From Chromobotia macracanthus (taxonomy: Eukaryota; Chordata; Actinopteri; Cypriniformes; Botiidae): a stretch of DNA of 64,000 nt. Under the pieces are notes generated by a model. The model made no database searches and was not told where the DNA came from. It was given only the letters and a program-made list of their open reading frames with translations. The translations under genes and the position numbers were made by a program. This document shows, in pieces, positions 36,421-51,053 of the stretch; position 1 is the first letter of the stretch; every line of letters begins with the position of its first letter. The stretch spans positions 9,806,501 through 9,870,500 of the forward strand of contig JAZGTH010000015.1 in NCBI GenBank assembly GCA_036877525.1, in the 5' to 3' direction.

Positions 36421-39400
36421 GTCTGTCTTTCTCCCTCTTTCCCTCTCTCTTTCTCTTACGTGCGAATTCCCTACTGATATCCCGCTATCCCCTCGCGATC
36501 TTCATGTTTACCTTCTCTATTTCAAAATGAATGAGAGAGAAAACAGGACAGAGAGATTTTGTATACATGAAAAACAAATTATATATATATATATAAACGT
36601 GCTTTATTGTAAACCAAGAAAAAGACTGGATTAGTAGTGCGCAATGGAGAAAGTACTTTTGCATTGCGTGTGGAAAGATTATCTTGCTTGGATGTTCTGA
36701 TCAGAATCAAGTTAACAGAACCAACAGAAACGACCTGACGTTTTAGACAGAAGAAAAACTGTTAATTGCCAACCATATGTTTGTAATTGCGTAAATGTAT
36801 TTGATGAGTCTAAAGAAGCGTAGACCTGTCAAATTCCGACATTCACTCGCGCATCAAGAGACAGAAACGTAATAAATTAGACTAGGTGAGGGGAAAAGAC
36901 AGACTAGTCAACATTTTACTGTGAAAAGACAGACAAAATACAGCATGCTTTCAGAAAAGATAAGTCAGATAAAAGGGATTTTTACCATACATTAACATAT
37001 GTGCAATGACAATCTGTTATAATTGACAGCAGCTTTGAAGATTTAAACACTCCACTGTCTAAATTTGTGGCGGAATTTTGTGAACAAAAAGATATCTATC
37101 GTAATGTTTACACTTGCATATTTATGGTTTTGTCAGACGTTTTGTAATCGACGAGCAATGCGCAAAAAGGGCATATGCGTTGCATTGTGAAAGTTACAGT
37201 ATGTCATCATTTTATAAAGTTTCAAGCCCGTGATTTATTTTAAGCGACAAACATGATGATAGACGTTCCTTTGGAATCTCTTTAAATTTATAAGGATAAA
37301 CTCTCATGGTCGTCATCATCATCATGTCAAAACCTACAGACTCATCTTTCTTTTTCTTCAATCTTCTGGTATCACTACGTTTTAGAGCCTCAGACCCATG
37401 ATGAAGTATTTTTAGACATGATATCAATAGCATAGTACACTCTGACCTCAACGAGTGAAGGAGGAAAAAGATAGATTGAATGAGACAGAGCTCTCCATAA
37501 TATCCAATAACACACGTCTAGCTGCATTTCAGATAACTTCAAAAAAGTCTTCACATCACTTTTCATGTCCTTTTCGATGATGTAAACCGTGAGTTTCAGC
37601 TGAAAGATGAGGTCACAGAACTAAAAAAAAGCCTGAGTGGGGCATTAAAAAAAGATTGACGGAGATGATGACAGTTACAGTAAGGAGGTTAGGGTAGTTT
37701 TTAATAGGCAGGGTATCTAAGGGTATCCCGTTATATCACTCAAGCCTATTGGGACGGCACTCATGGATGGAGTGATCCGAGTGGAGAGAAGGAGATGTCA
37801 TGAAGTGTTGAAACTGAGAGAAGTGTAAAAGTTTACGGTCAACAGGAATAGACATTACATACGTGACACATGGAGGTCGTCAAATAGATGCGTGATAGAG
37901 TAAACATCCAAAAATTAAAAAAAACAAACAAAAAAAACATAGAAATTCTGAAGAGTGTCAAGAGTAATAAGACAGTTTATTTCAACATTAAATACACAAA
38001 AAAAACGAATATCAACTCATTGTCCACCCATTCATCCATATCTTTATGTGCATTTAACACAAATCTTTTAAAGTTAAGGTTCAATTGTTTATTGTGTCAA
38101 GAAATGTAGGGACCTGGATATAGTATACAGGATAATAACATAAATAAATTTAGTTATCACCAACTGAAGCATAACTATATATAGTTTTGCTTGGTGGCCT
38201 TGCCTGATCATATAGATCTATCTACTAACTTTAAATCAAACACTCCTGAACTGCTGAGAGCTAACTGTCAACAGTTGTCAAAAATCAGTGCTGAACCAAC
38301 ATTCTTCACAAACGTTAAAACAACTAAACACCATTTACAAACTATCCTATTTATATAACAAGATTAGCAACACAGTGATAAAATTTTTTTATAAAAGTTT
38401 TCAACGACTTACAAATGTCAGATGTAATTAAGGAGCAATCAGCAAATTTTACCTTGTTACAAATGCCAGAGATGATGGTACAGTACACGACGCGCCAATG
38501 CTGTTAAACTGAACAAAACTATAATTGATAAGTGTAAGTGAAACAATATAGAATCATTATTTAGTACAACACCAAAACACAAATGACATCTACATTGCAA
38601 AAAAATAATCTTTTTAATGAGTATTTTCAGTATTATCAGTATTCCCAGTAAAAATCTGTAAACATAAAACAATGAATGTACAAAAGCAGCAAAATTGTGA
38701 CGTTAAGACTTAAATAATCCATATATATATGATGAATACATCTTAAATTATATACTGAATTAAATATGTAAATACCGCTTAAGAATTTTGTTTTTGCAGT
38801 GTAGATTTTTTTATAGGACTCCATGCTGTCAACATTAGATAACACAATCTTACCATCTTCCTTTTCATTCATTATGCCTCTATTCTTAATTCATACACTT
38901 CTCTCAAAATGTTTCTACTTTACTGTTGGCAGTATTTTTGTTGTCAGTGCAACTTTCAGGTTCTCTTAGATGGACAGTTTTAGCACAGCACACTCAGGTC
39001 TTTGCAGGTCAGACATCATGATTGTAACTATGCAAGACAAGTGCTTTTCTGAGACTCCAGAGTTCACATGATCATACTCATAGCAGCTTCAAAACAAAAT
39101 TCCTAAAAATGAAAGCGTTTAACACAACTGAATTTGTACATAGATATCTGTGAACTATAAATAAATATTTGGTTAATAACAGCTGAGGTTGCCTTTTCTT
39201 CATACTGGAGGTTGTAGCATAGTATGACATTTTATGCTGATTATTACATTTAAACAGGTTTATAGAATTTTATTTTTTTAAATGTAATTTAGAATAAATG
39301 TTAAAATAAAATGCACTGCGCATACTGTACTTATACAGATATGCATATAAATGTATCATAAATATCTAAATATGCTTATCTCATACAGTCTTCTTTTAAC

Positions 39401-40137
39401 ACTCAGGGAACACTTATCCCAACCACTCATATTTATAAAATACTAATACGATGCAGAGTTTTACTGCCTGAGACATCTAGAGAGATATATAATCTAATAT
39501 TCATGTCACAAACATTTTTATATGCTAAAGCATTCATTGGTTTTGCAGCTCTCATGTGTGTAACTCCTAAACCATATTCTGAGTTTGTACACCAGTTGTC
39601 AGATGATGAAAGGATCATAAATGTTTATTCTCCTGTCTTCACTTGTTTGGTTAAATAAACCAAACTAGAGCAAACAGGAGCTCATGCAAAGACAGGCAGA
39701 ACCACATTTGTTGATTTTCATTACTTGAAATTAAACAATCAGCTTAAAGAGAACTGTAAAACATGAGGAAATGATCTTCATGTTTGTGTCTATGGTACAG
39801 TCAGTGAAAATTAGGTCATCGCAACTACTACAGTAGCATCCAATGGAATACCCAATGAGATCCTGTTGTCCAATCAGATAAAGGCATGAATACCAGACTT
39901 TTAACTACTTCAGAATGTTACCATCAGTGTGGATTGGCTAAATAATAATAATCCTTATTCTGTTTTACTAATGAGTCACATTAATCAGTGTGATGATGCT
40001 TTAGAAGGTGACGGCTGGTCTAAATGAGACTGATTCTTATTGTGATCAAGCTAAAGCTAAACTACATTATTTTTTCGGTCAATATAGTTATACAGAAAAG
40101 AGTCAGAAGAGGATTGGTGCTGGTTGATTTGAGGTTC
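36421..40137. other. Region between cacng7 promoter and prkcg stop
   Basis: No coding exon recognised. The right part should hold the prkcg 3' UTR. A poly-A/T-rich segment near 37910-38000 gives spurious lysine-rich frames. Confidence 0.5.
39624..39629 (-). terminator. prkcg: Candidate prkcg poly(A) signal
   Basis: TTTATT on the + strand (AATAAA on the - strand), about 510 nt after the prkcg stop. Other hexamers lie farther left (near 39287), so the true 3' end is uncertain. Confidence 0.3.
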
Positions 40138-40299
40138 TCAGACAGCTGTGAGAGGTGTGGGAGGAAAGTCTGGGTTTGTGTAGGAGAAGCCTTGAAATTC
40201 ATCTTGACTTATGGCTGCCAGTACATCCGGGTCAGAGGGCGTGAGGGCAGAGGGGGCAGATGTGAAAAACTTATCAAAGTTCTCTCCTTTTCTACCTCC
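40138..40299 (-). CDS. prkcg: prkcg coding exon 16 (residues 643-695)
   Basis: Acceptor ATTCTTACAG, stop TGA at 40140-40138. Encodes GENFDKFFTSAPSALTPSD (turn motif) and EFQGFSYTNPDF (hydrophobic motif), ending PPTPLTAV. Confidence 0.93.
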   Translation of the reverse strand, partial: GGRKGENFDKFFTSAPSALTPSDPDVLAAISQDEFQGFSYTNPDFPPTPLTAV

Positions 40300-43200
40300 C
40301 TGTAAGAATGACAAAGAAAAACAAATACATAAATTACTGTATTAAGTCAATTTCTATTTAATATCAGGTTAGTTATGTGATTCTGTTTGTCCCGTGGATG
40401 GTAAGGTATGTTGTCAGTATGTTGTCAGGTGGCAACCCTCCACTGTGGGCTTACAGTATATCCACTTGTTTGCTGCATGCACAAACAGTGACACAACATA
40501 ATAACTGCACAGAGCCACAGACAGTTGGGGTCAGGCTTACATTGGTTCTGCTGTCTTTACAAGACAAAATAACTACAATAAGTATGAATGGACTCACACA
40601 CTGTGCACACATAGTGAGGAGAAGACAGACAGTATTAATATATATTTTAAGTGATAGAGTTACAGGTTATAATACAAAATAAGCAAACACAAAAATATCT
40701 TCACATAGGTTTTACTATATTACTGGTGACATCTCATAGATGTATGTTATTTTCACACCAGGTTAATGACATTTTCTATTCCTTAACCTCCACACAAACT
40801 TACTGACATTATTAGACAAAGTTAAACCTTATTTGGGTGATTTATGAGCCTATATTAGCGAGGACCACATAAAAATGTCATTGAGTGTAAGTTTTGACAG
40901 CTTTTGTCACATTTGTGAGGACATTTTTTAAATCAAACACACACATGCAGGTGTAATGATAGGTGATACTAACACTTCTGGGTTTGAATGGAGGCTGTAT
41001 CTCCAGTTTTTCCAGTCTGTCCCAGTCTATCCAGCGGAAAAATGGATGTTCCCGTATCTCTCTCTCGGCTTCTTGTCCACCACCCAAACGCTTAGCAGGA
41101 TTCTTGGTCAGCAGCTAGGAGACAAACATGCAGAGTGCAAGAGAAATACTTGTAGATTCATTTACTTTCATTTAGTAATTTAGTTTACTACTTGTAGTGT
41201 AATGTAATTGTAATTATTCACAGGTGATGTTGGCCTTAAAGATGCAATGCCTTATAAGATAAGCATGTACTATAGGCGGCAGAGATGAAAGAACAGGAAG
41301 TAGATTACCCCTTTGCAGATGGCTACAGCCTCCCGAGAGAGACTCTTAGGATATGAAACACTCTGTTCCATGATGGACTGAAACAGCTCCTCCTCATCTA
41401 TGCCATCAAAAGGAGGCTGATGAAAAGAGAGCAAGACAGAGGGTGCGGGTGCCGGGAATAAAGATCTATTGAAAAAAGCACAGAATTAATAGATCATGGA
41501 AAGACAGGATGAAAAATTACCTGACCAGCCAGCATCTCATACAGCAGGACTCCATATGACCACCAGTCTACTGCTTTACCATATGGCTGGTATGCCACAA
41601 TCTGAAAATACATTCTGGTATGTCACAATCTCACTGGTATGTCACAATCTCAGTTTAAGAATGTGTGTGGCTTCTACTAAGGACTCACCAAAATACAAAG
41701 GCTTTGCATCATTCAACAGGGAATTAAAAATATCTTTAACATTCCAATTCAGTTTCTAAATTTAAATTGAGGCAGCCACCAGGATGGACAATTGTAATTT
41801 TAATTTAAGGAGGTAGAAATAAAATGGAATTAAATTCAGATTCAGTATAACTGCTGGAGGTGTAGCTTTAAATAATAGATTTTGAATAATATACATTACA
41901 CACAGACAACATATGGTGCATTTAAAAAATCCTGACTCTGATAATCAATGTCTGAAATTAAAATATAAAATAGTATTTAATGCATCGATGTTTCATTTTA
42001 TTATCATCATAATCTTTCATTTAACAGATTTAAAAACACTTTATTTCCCAGAATGCTGGGAAAATAAACGTACCCTGACGTCTTTAAATTGAACCAAGCA
42101 ATATGCAGATAAGCACAAGAAAATCATATTAAAGATAATTACACAATAAATATGTGTGCTTGTGTGTCAGCCGTGTGTCACAGTGGAAAGCGAGTAAGAG
42201 AGATTAATTTCCTTGCCTGCAGGGACGCATATTGCATCTTTTCATTATGACAGGGACACAAAGATCAATGGCTTTTTTCTTTTTTTTACATAACATGATC
42301 AATGTGAGCCAGTTTAACAGCGGGGTTAATACAGTACTGACGCATGCTGTGCTTTGGCAGACCCACATACTGTATACTGTAACCTTTCAATCACACGCAA
42401 AACACATGCATGGACAATTTAGCACATACATAATTTGAGCCAGATGTCCGTCATGTAGTTAACACCACAGTAAATCTAAATACAGCTCCACACATGTAAA
42501 TGTACATACACACAGACATGTGCTGACTGTGCACAATCACTGGGTGTTAAATGTAAACACAGAGCCAAGGTCAGAATGAACAGAAGATGACTGAGATGAG
42601 AGGGATTTGTAAGAGAGCGAGAGAGAGGCAGAGAGGAGAAGGACAGTGAGGGAGAGAGAGATAAATACATAATGCTAAATGATGATCATATTTAGTGTTA
42701 TCAGTTTCACCTTTGTGTCAATAATAAAATGCACTATTTTATTTGCACTACATATTTATTCAATATATGCACATTGATTTTGAACTCTGTTAAAAAAAGG
42801 AAGAGTTTTACCTGTTTTAAACTATGTAAACTACACAATGTAAATGTATGTATATACGACACTATATATGCTGTAATTGAGCATTGCTTAATTTTTTATG
42901 CAGCTCAGCTGAAAATCCTTTTACAATATGAATGTACAAATATTTGCACCTTAAAATAGAAAGAGAGACAGAGAAACCTCAGGTGCGATGTAATCAGGTG
43001 TGCCACAGAAGGTCCGAGTGGTGTCCCCCTCCATCATGCCCTCTCTACACATCCCAAAGTCTGCTATCTTTATGTGTCCTTCACTGTCCAGCAAGACATT
43101 GTCCAGCTTTAGATCTCTTCAGATCAAAGAGAGAGAGAGCGAGAGAGGTGTTAAATGACTGTCACATATGGCTTGTGTAAGCACAAACAGCACTCATCTG

Positions 43201-43619
43201 TGTCCTGTACCTGTATATAATGCCTTTGCTGTGCAAGAAGAAGAGACCCACAGCTATCTCAGCAGCATAGAACCTGCCAACACCAAAATCCCTCATTAAC
43301 TCCATTAAACACACATTGTTCCTCTGCAGGGCAGAAGGAGAAAACGATGCTGAACAAATGAATTGAGATAGGAGCTGAAACAACAGGGAAGCTGGGAAAT
43401 AAGAGTGACAGAAGGCAGGATTGAGATAACATGCTAAAGAAGAAAAGTACACAACTCACGCCGCATGTGGTTCTTTAAATTTTCCGACAATCTGAATGTG
43501 AAACATGAGATCACCACCATTTACATACTCCATTACATAATACAGACGATCCTACAACACAAAAATATATTATTAGTAATTAGCACATATGCAACTTTAT
43601 AATATCCCAATCAAACGTA

Positions 43620-43718
<99 letters not shown>

Positions 43719-45107
43719 CAATAATACAGTAGCACTGTCAGCTCTATTCTGATGAATTCCACAGAGTTTCCACCAAAATCAGCAAGAGATATAGCTGAGA
43801 ACAGCACTTCAGTGTGATAAACATGCAGTCTGATGTATGTATTCATCACCTCCAGTCTTTACTAGTCTGCAGAGGAATAAAATTAGAGCATCTGCTGTCA
43901 GAAGGATTTAAACATCTGATCACTTTTCCACTAGGCAACCGATGCCAGAGACTGTGACTTGACAGAGTAAATCTACTTTAGGTATTTGATACAATGAGAC
44001 ACACTTAACATACACAAAGAGGTCATTACCGAGTACACATACACACTGATTGCTTATTATAAATTCACAGGAGAAATAAAATCAAGTGACATGAGTAATT
44101 CAAACCTTAGAAAGCCATTAAGGCCAGATATAAACATACACAGACACGCACACACAGAACTCTCCTCTTTTCTCTCTTTGAATGCTGCAGCTGCCAGTGT
44201 ATTTCATTAGGCTGATTGCCACTTTGCAGTGTGTCTCTGCTAAAAGAGCTCTGACAATTAACACTGGCAAAAGTCATTTTTCAAAGCAAAATGAGGCACC
44301 TAACAGAGTTCAATAAAGGCTCTCCAAATAGCTGGTGATTGAATTGAAGTCATTAGCTTCAGAAATGATTTATTGTGTCAAGGGGAAAAAGGTAATGTGA
44401 TCAAGAAATCTTTTATTATGAACAACTAAATGTCTTTACGTTTGAAGTAAGCCATGAATCAACAATGTTGCATCAGGTTGTCAGTTTAGGACCCGTACAG
44501 CACTTCAAGAGCTAAAGCTATTTAAAGAGAAAGATGCCCACGCTCTGATATTATCACTGATGTTTCCATTATTTTGTCCACCCATCATTCGTGTTGACAT
44601 TATATAAAATCCCTTAGACGAAATTTAAAGAGCAATCTGTTCTCATTATTCCTCTTCCTCTCAAGATTATTCCTCTTCCTCTCAAGACTATTACCATCTT
44701 GTTTAGGGCACACAGCCAATGAATACATTTAATCTTTAGTCCCTATCTAAGCCAAAGTCTACAGCCATTTAATGAGGTAAAGGCACAATAACTGTGATGA
44801 TTTCATTATTACTATGATTAAACAGCATTGCTGAATAGCTGATGACATAACTTTGCAAACCTCAGAAACCTCATTAAAACAACCAGTCTGGGGAGACAAC
44901 TAGTGGACACATAGGACCAATAAAACAGTACTGATGTTAGAAAAGAAGGTGATTATAAATTGGGCTGAAGGTGAAGACTACATCTGTTCCATCACTACAG
45001 GACAAGTGACATTTCAATTCAATTCAATATGTGTATATACATATGCATAATCTCATTCCCAGATCTCCACTCTCATATAATCACTCATTGGCACCGTTCC
45101 ATAAGCG

Positions 45108-45159
<52 letters not shown>

Positions 45160-47462
45160 ACACTGACCTCAGTCTGAAAGGCACAGTAAAGACAGGTCAG
45201 GAAGTGAGGTCGTCCCATGAGGCCCAGCACTCTCCTCTCCACCATGGCGCTCTCTGTATCTTCATCCTGGAACAGCACATCTTTCTTTAACACCTTTACC
45301 GCAAACAGGCGCTCACTTCCCCGCTCCTCCGCCAATAAAACCTGTGGGAGGATGAGGAAATCTTGCATCAACACTTCTTGAACATTAATAATTAAGAGTT
45401 CATCATCTTCTGCTTACATTCCTCTAGAAGAGATTCGATTAGCCAAACATAAAACGAGAAAAGGAAACATCATTTGCCGCTAGTTTAACACGCACAGACT
45501 TCATCCTGTGGAACATTACCTCGAATCAAACAATCTGAGCTGTCGAACCCAGACAAACACACACACATCACATTTACTCTCTATAATTCTCATTACTGTA
45601 TTGCATGAGGATTACTGCCCTCCTAAACTAATTCATAATCACAAAATTATTTGCTTTTAATTTAAATTGAAAAATATTTATAATATTGCAGTATTTGTTG
45701 TACTGTCTTTCATTTGTTCACTTGTTGGTTTGTTGTTAATCATTGAATTGTTGTTAATCAAACTATTGTTTTACTATAATACACTAAAAATATTATGGTT
45801 CAGAACGATGAGATTATCATCAAATATAGTAAGTAAAACTTTAGGATGCATTAAGGTAATGAGTTAAGAATTTGAATAAAAATATTCCAAATAATGTCAA
45901 ATAGCAAAAAACATTAATCCTAAATGTACAGCACACTTCAATTTCTTGCATTTTATTCAAAACACTCACTTTTCTCTTATGATTTGACTGAGACATTCTT
46001 AACATGCATAGTGAAATTCATTCATTACACACAGAGACAGAAAGAGAGAAACACTGTAAAATCTTTTTAATGTAGATTAGCTTCTTCCTCACGTGAGCTG
46101 CTCTATTCACGTCTCCCTTTTCGTTTCTGCTCTGTGTCATTTTCTATCTCTGGGTCCCAGGTCTCTCTCTCTCTGCTTCTCTCTTTAATCTCGTCCCTCG
46201 TTTTCATCCTTTCTTTAGCACGGCTCTGTGCCCTGGAGGATGTGCTGTCTACTGAGCATAACTCGGGTCTCTTATATAACCAAATAACTTGTGAGCACAC
46301 GCGCACGCATACGTACACACATGCATATGCACATCAGCCCTCGCGCAGACTCGCACGTTCAAAGGCACGCGTGAAATATACAATTCAAACCATTCAACCC
46401 TCTAAAACGACATGGGCATACCCACAGAGGCAAACAAACATACCTCTGCAACACTCAAATAAAAACTAAATGAAATGCACACTCTCATGTCATTTTTCTT
46501 CTGGGATCAAACAGCTCTGTCCTTTGCTCATGTGCTCTGCTCTGACAGATGACAACTGCAATTGAGATTCCGCTCAGCACGAATGGAGGAATAAAGCTTT
46601 GTTTGATCAATTTGCACCATAATATTCCGACATTCCCAGTCCTGCCTTGATCATACAACCGCTCGGGCCCCGCAGGGTGTTTCTTACACATATTACAAGT
46701 CCCGCCTTATCACATAACAGGATTACCACATATCTACATAGCTCCAGGTATTTCAAGGTGAATGAGGCATGCAACTCGCTGGACTATGAGTTTGAAAATC
46801 TGGATGCTACAGCTGCAAATTTTGGATGAAAAATATCAGCCCTTCCTCTAGCAGCTGGGACAAGAAAGACTTTTGCTTTCTTTTTTTGTGGCAGCCCTGG
46901 AATGAGTGAAACAAGGGCCAAGTTGTTATATTTTTCAGATGCCCGTTTAGACAGCAGGAGACTTTGATGCAACTCAGCTGGCAAAATGAAATATTAGTTC
47001 TTCCTGCAAACATTCCTTGTATCAACCTGGTACCTTGTAAACACGCCTTCGTTTCCGCACAGACTGATTAAATAAATCTGTGTGATGCAATATACAACAG
47101 ATGGTCAGTAAGATATAAAAAGTAGCGTTGGTGTGTTATCAGAACAGCGTGGAAACACAAAAAATACTTAGCTACATTTTTGTTTTCAAACAAATATCAG
47201 TGTATTTTCAATAACCTAAATGGGAAAAAATGATGAAGATACTATAAATGTGCTGTACATATATTAATACAGTACCTTGCCAAAACTACCTTTGCCCAGA
47301 ATCATGAGGAAGTTGAAATCGTGCAGTCCAGTTCGGCCTTTGCCTGTGTGCAGTACACTGGGAGTCTGACTAAGAGCAGGCGTGGTTACAGTATTAACAG
47401 GTGCCGTCAAAGAAGCAGTAACAGGAGGAATAGAGGGAATAAGAACTTCCTCTGGAACCTAC

Positions 47463-47519
<57 letters not shown>

Positions 47520-50500
47520 AAGAATAGCTTACCTACATAAACCTATACTGCCCTCCTGTGGATATTTTATGAAAGTAACAATTACTGCACTCACTGAAGC
47601 AGGCTTGAAGGGGTTTGACAGATAATTCCTACCAAATTTGTGGCTGCAGTGTGTTAGCATGTGTGTCTCTGTGTCGTCAGAGAAGACATGCTAATTTAGC
47701 TGAGCATGTTTGTTTATTTGTAGGCCTGATACGGGTGCCGCTAGCTTCCTGCAGCACTCTCCTAAATACTGCATGTGTCACTTGTCATTTGGTTGACACT
47801 TTTATTTGAAGTGACTTCCAGCACATTTATTACAGGCACAATCCCCCTGGAGCAACCAAGAGTTAAATGCTCTGCTCAAGGGCACAATGGTAATAGTTCA
47901 TGGATTGACATTTATGAAGTTTGTAACTCTTCAGTTACTAGCCCAGTTTTTTAACCACTAGCCAGATTTTTAACACCCCCTAGTGCGTAAGAAAAAATGT
48001 GAGGCTTACTTAAATAAATAATTTTTAAAAATAAATAAATTTGTTTTAAAAACAATACATGAGATAGCTATGAAAACGGTAATATAAAACAGAATCAAAC
48101 TGAAAGGAAGTAATACAATGAATTGTAATAAGGGTAAATGTTCTGATGATAGACAGCATGTACCTGCAGATCTGGGTCAGGTACAGGAATGTTATAATAC
48201 TCTCCTTCATCCTGGTTGAGAAGTTTGAACCAGCCACTGACAGAACGCCTGAATATTTCACTAACGCCGAAAGACAGAGCGCCCATGAAGTCATTCCGTG
48301 AGGTTCGATCCCAGTCCCAGACCTCCACTGACAAACGCCTATCCCACTGCCTTCCACGCACTGAACTAAACAGGACACATAGGAGAATAGAACATAAAAC
48401 ATAAAAACTGCCTAGCAACCACACAGCAGGGTGCTAAAAGCCACTCAGAACACCTTGGCAAGTGCATAGCAACACACTGGCAACTCTCCTCAACACCCTA
48501 ACCTCACCACCATCATGGAAGGAACTTTTGCTCTCCAAGAAATGCAAAAATCTAGTAAAATATATTTTCACTGTTACATCTGTAGTTTATGTAATTTAAC
48601 CACACACAAACGTATAAACAACACACATGCACACACAGACTCACAAAGTGAAGCTCTCGTTCCAGATGGGGTTAAGTGTAGAACGGATAGTTTTGGTTTT
48701 CTGTTTGCTCTGGCTCTTTGGGTCAGGGATGAGTTTGAGCTTCACATAAGGGTCCGACAGGCCATTAGGGTCCATGGGGATCAGATTACATGCTTCATGT
48801 ACTAAAACACAGATGACATATTTAAAATTAAATATGGTTATACTGTTTCTGCATGTTAAGGAATTATAGATTACTATACTGATATAAAAAGCCTGAAAAA
48901 TAAAAATAATGGTACTAATATTTACAGTTTATAGGTTAACTAATATGTTTTCCCAATACATGAATATTTCTGTCAATATTTAGGAGGGCACTAGCAAATA
49001 GATGGCCTCAGAGCTAACACACATATGCTAAAAAGCCACAAAACTCTAATTCTGATTTAATGGGGACTTTAAATGAACTTGTCGGTAAGACCTGCAGCTG
49101 GTTCTCATTAAAACAACAGCACTGCTTTTCAAACGTCCATGTTCTCCGTACAGCATTAGTAGTCCGCTCACTGCTCATTAGTCTCTCTACAATGGCGCTG
49201 ATCTGAAGGCCACATGCTCAGTTAAGCCGACACAGTGCGGCTAATGCATTGTAATACAGCAGCTTGTGTGTTTATAATGTGCTTTACCCTCGTTAACTGA
49301 TAATGCTGTATACACACATTTGCCTCTGCTGGAGGGAAGCATAACAATTCCGCGCTGCTTGCGCTTCCTTAAACAGCGCATTTTTCTTCTTTTCTTAGTG
49401 AGCCAAGATGCAGATGCAGAATCTTCCCCAGGACACGGATAGGAGCCCTTTAATGAACATTGTTTGTAAAGTATGATAGCGCTCAACAGCTTTCGGACCT
49501 GCTGTTGGGCTCACCTGTAACGTATATATCCTCTTTTTCTCCGCGCACGGTCAGGCGAATGCGCCCTCGTTTCTCGGTGTGGTCCTGTCCGCAGAGGCTG
49601 GGGACGCTGTTCTCACAGCGCTTGTGTACGTTCATGTCACAACCTCTCACACACAAATGGGAGAAAGAGAGAGTTTGTGGTTGATAGACAAAGGAAATGT
49701 AAAGTTTTGGTCTGGTGCCTGTACAGAAACAAGTCATTATTGTAACAGCACATTGTTCCTTATGGCACATGTTGAAGCAACGTGCTGTCAGTTGGCTTTA
49801 TTACTTTCTGGGAGCGTGGCGTGTCATGCTAATTATATTAGATGATATGGTTGTTATGACATGGATTAAAACATAGAGAATTAATTCAATCTCCCATTCA
49901 GCATAAGATATCTATTGAAAGCTTAAAAAACTGCATTACTCTATACCTTTACATGCGGTTACATATGTTGATTTATAACTGTCATGCTGATTATTAAGCT
50001 ATGTTAATTAAGATGTTAATATATTTAGGAATTATTACTGTACAGGTGCTGATATAAATTCTGTTTAAACTATACAGAACTTGGGTAGTTCACAGAAAAA
50101 TTAAAGTGCTGTTTTTAATTACTCTAATGTTAGTCGAAACCTGTATGATTTTCTTTGTTATGTGTAAAATTAAAGAGGAGGGTTTTTTTTACAGTGGAAG
50201 AAGTTGGGGATCAAACAGGTACAGTTGTGGTCACCATTTACATTCATTTAACACAAAAGAAGAAGCTTGTAAACTCTGTTTATACAAAATGTCTGGTTTG
50301 GAACAACAATATGGTGAGCACATTTAAAATTTGGGGTTAAGTATCGCTTTAATTAATATTACACACAATTAAATGGGTGGAGCTTGGATGGTATAGGGAT
50401 GTCAGTAGTGAGGTAAGCAGACGTTTAAATATCCTTGCGTAGTGATTGGCAGAATTACAGTAGAAGTAAATGGACTCACTGGCACATTTCATGCCCTGAT

Positions 50501-51017
50501 GTATGAGGCCATAGAGGAGAGACCCACAGTGATCACAAAAGGTGGGACTGGAGTATGTATGTATTTTAAACTTGTGTTTGCTCTTGAGATCCTAGAGAGA
50601 GAGAAAAAATATTGTAATTGTTTAATTATTGAATCACTTAGTCTGCTAGCAATAGCACTTCTCTGAGATTTCATATTTAACACAGCGTGCCACGAGTGTC
50701 CAATTCTTGGAAAAGGTTGGGCACTGGAACAAAATGAATGAGATTTAAATTATGCGTCTGATGAAAAAAATTTGCTCTATAAATAGAACATTCAGCTTTT
50801 ATGCACAGACACACCAGGCATATACACAAATAACAAACATACATACTCTGCTTTGACCCTAGAACTCTCTTTCAGGGTACAGAGAAAAGACTTTATTTTG
50901 AAGTGACTTTTTCAGTGGGAGCCAATTAGCTCAAGCTATTTTGAGGATGAATGGTGGATGAATATATGAGTTTAGCTCAGCTGTGAAAACTGAATCCTAC
51001 TAAATGCCTAAACCCTC

Positions 51018-51053
<36 letters not shown>

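Larger units (their letters stand above)
43552..45167. other. prkcg: prkcg intron 9
   Basis: 1.6 kb with two microsatellites at its ends and a tandem 'attattcctcttcctctcaa' doublet near 44645-44690. No coding content. Confidence 0.6.

Noticed and set aside
36209..36634. Arg/Glu- and Leu/Ser-repeat frames near 36.3 kb
   Set aside because: Translations of the (CT)n(CA)n microsatellite.
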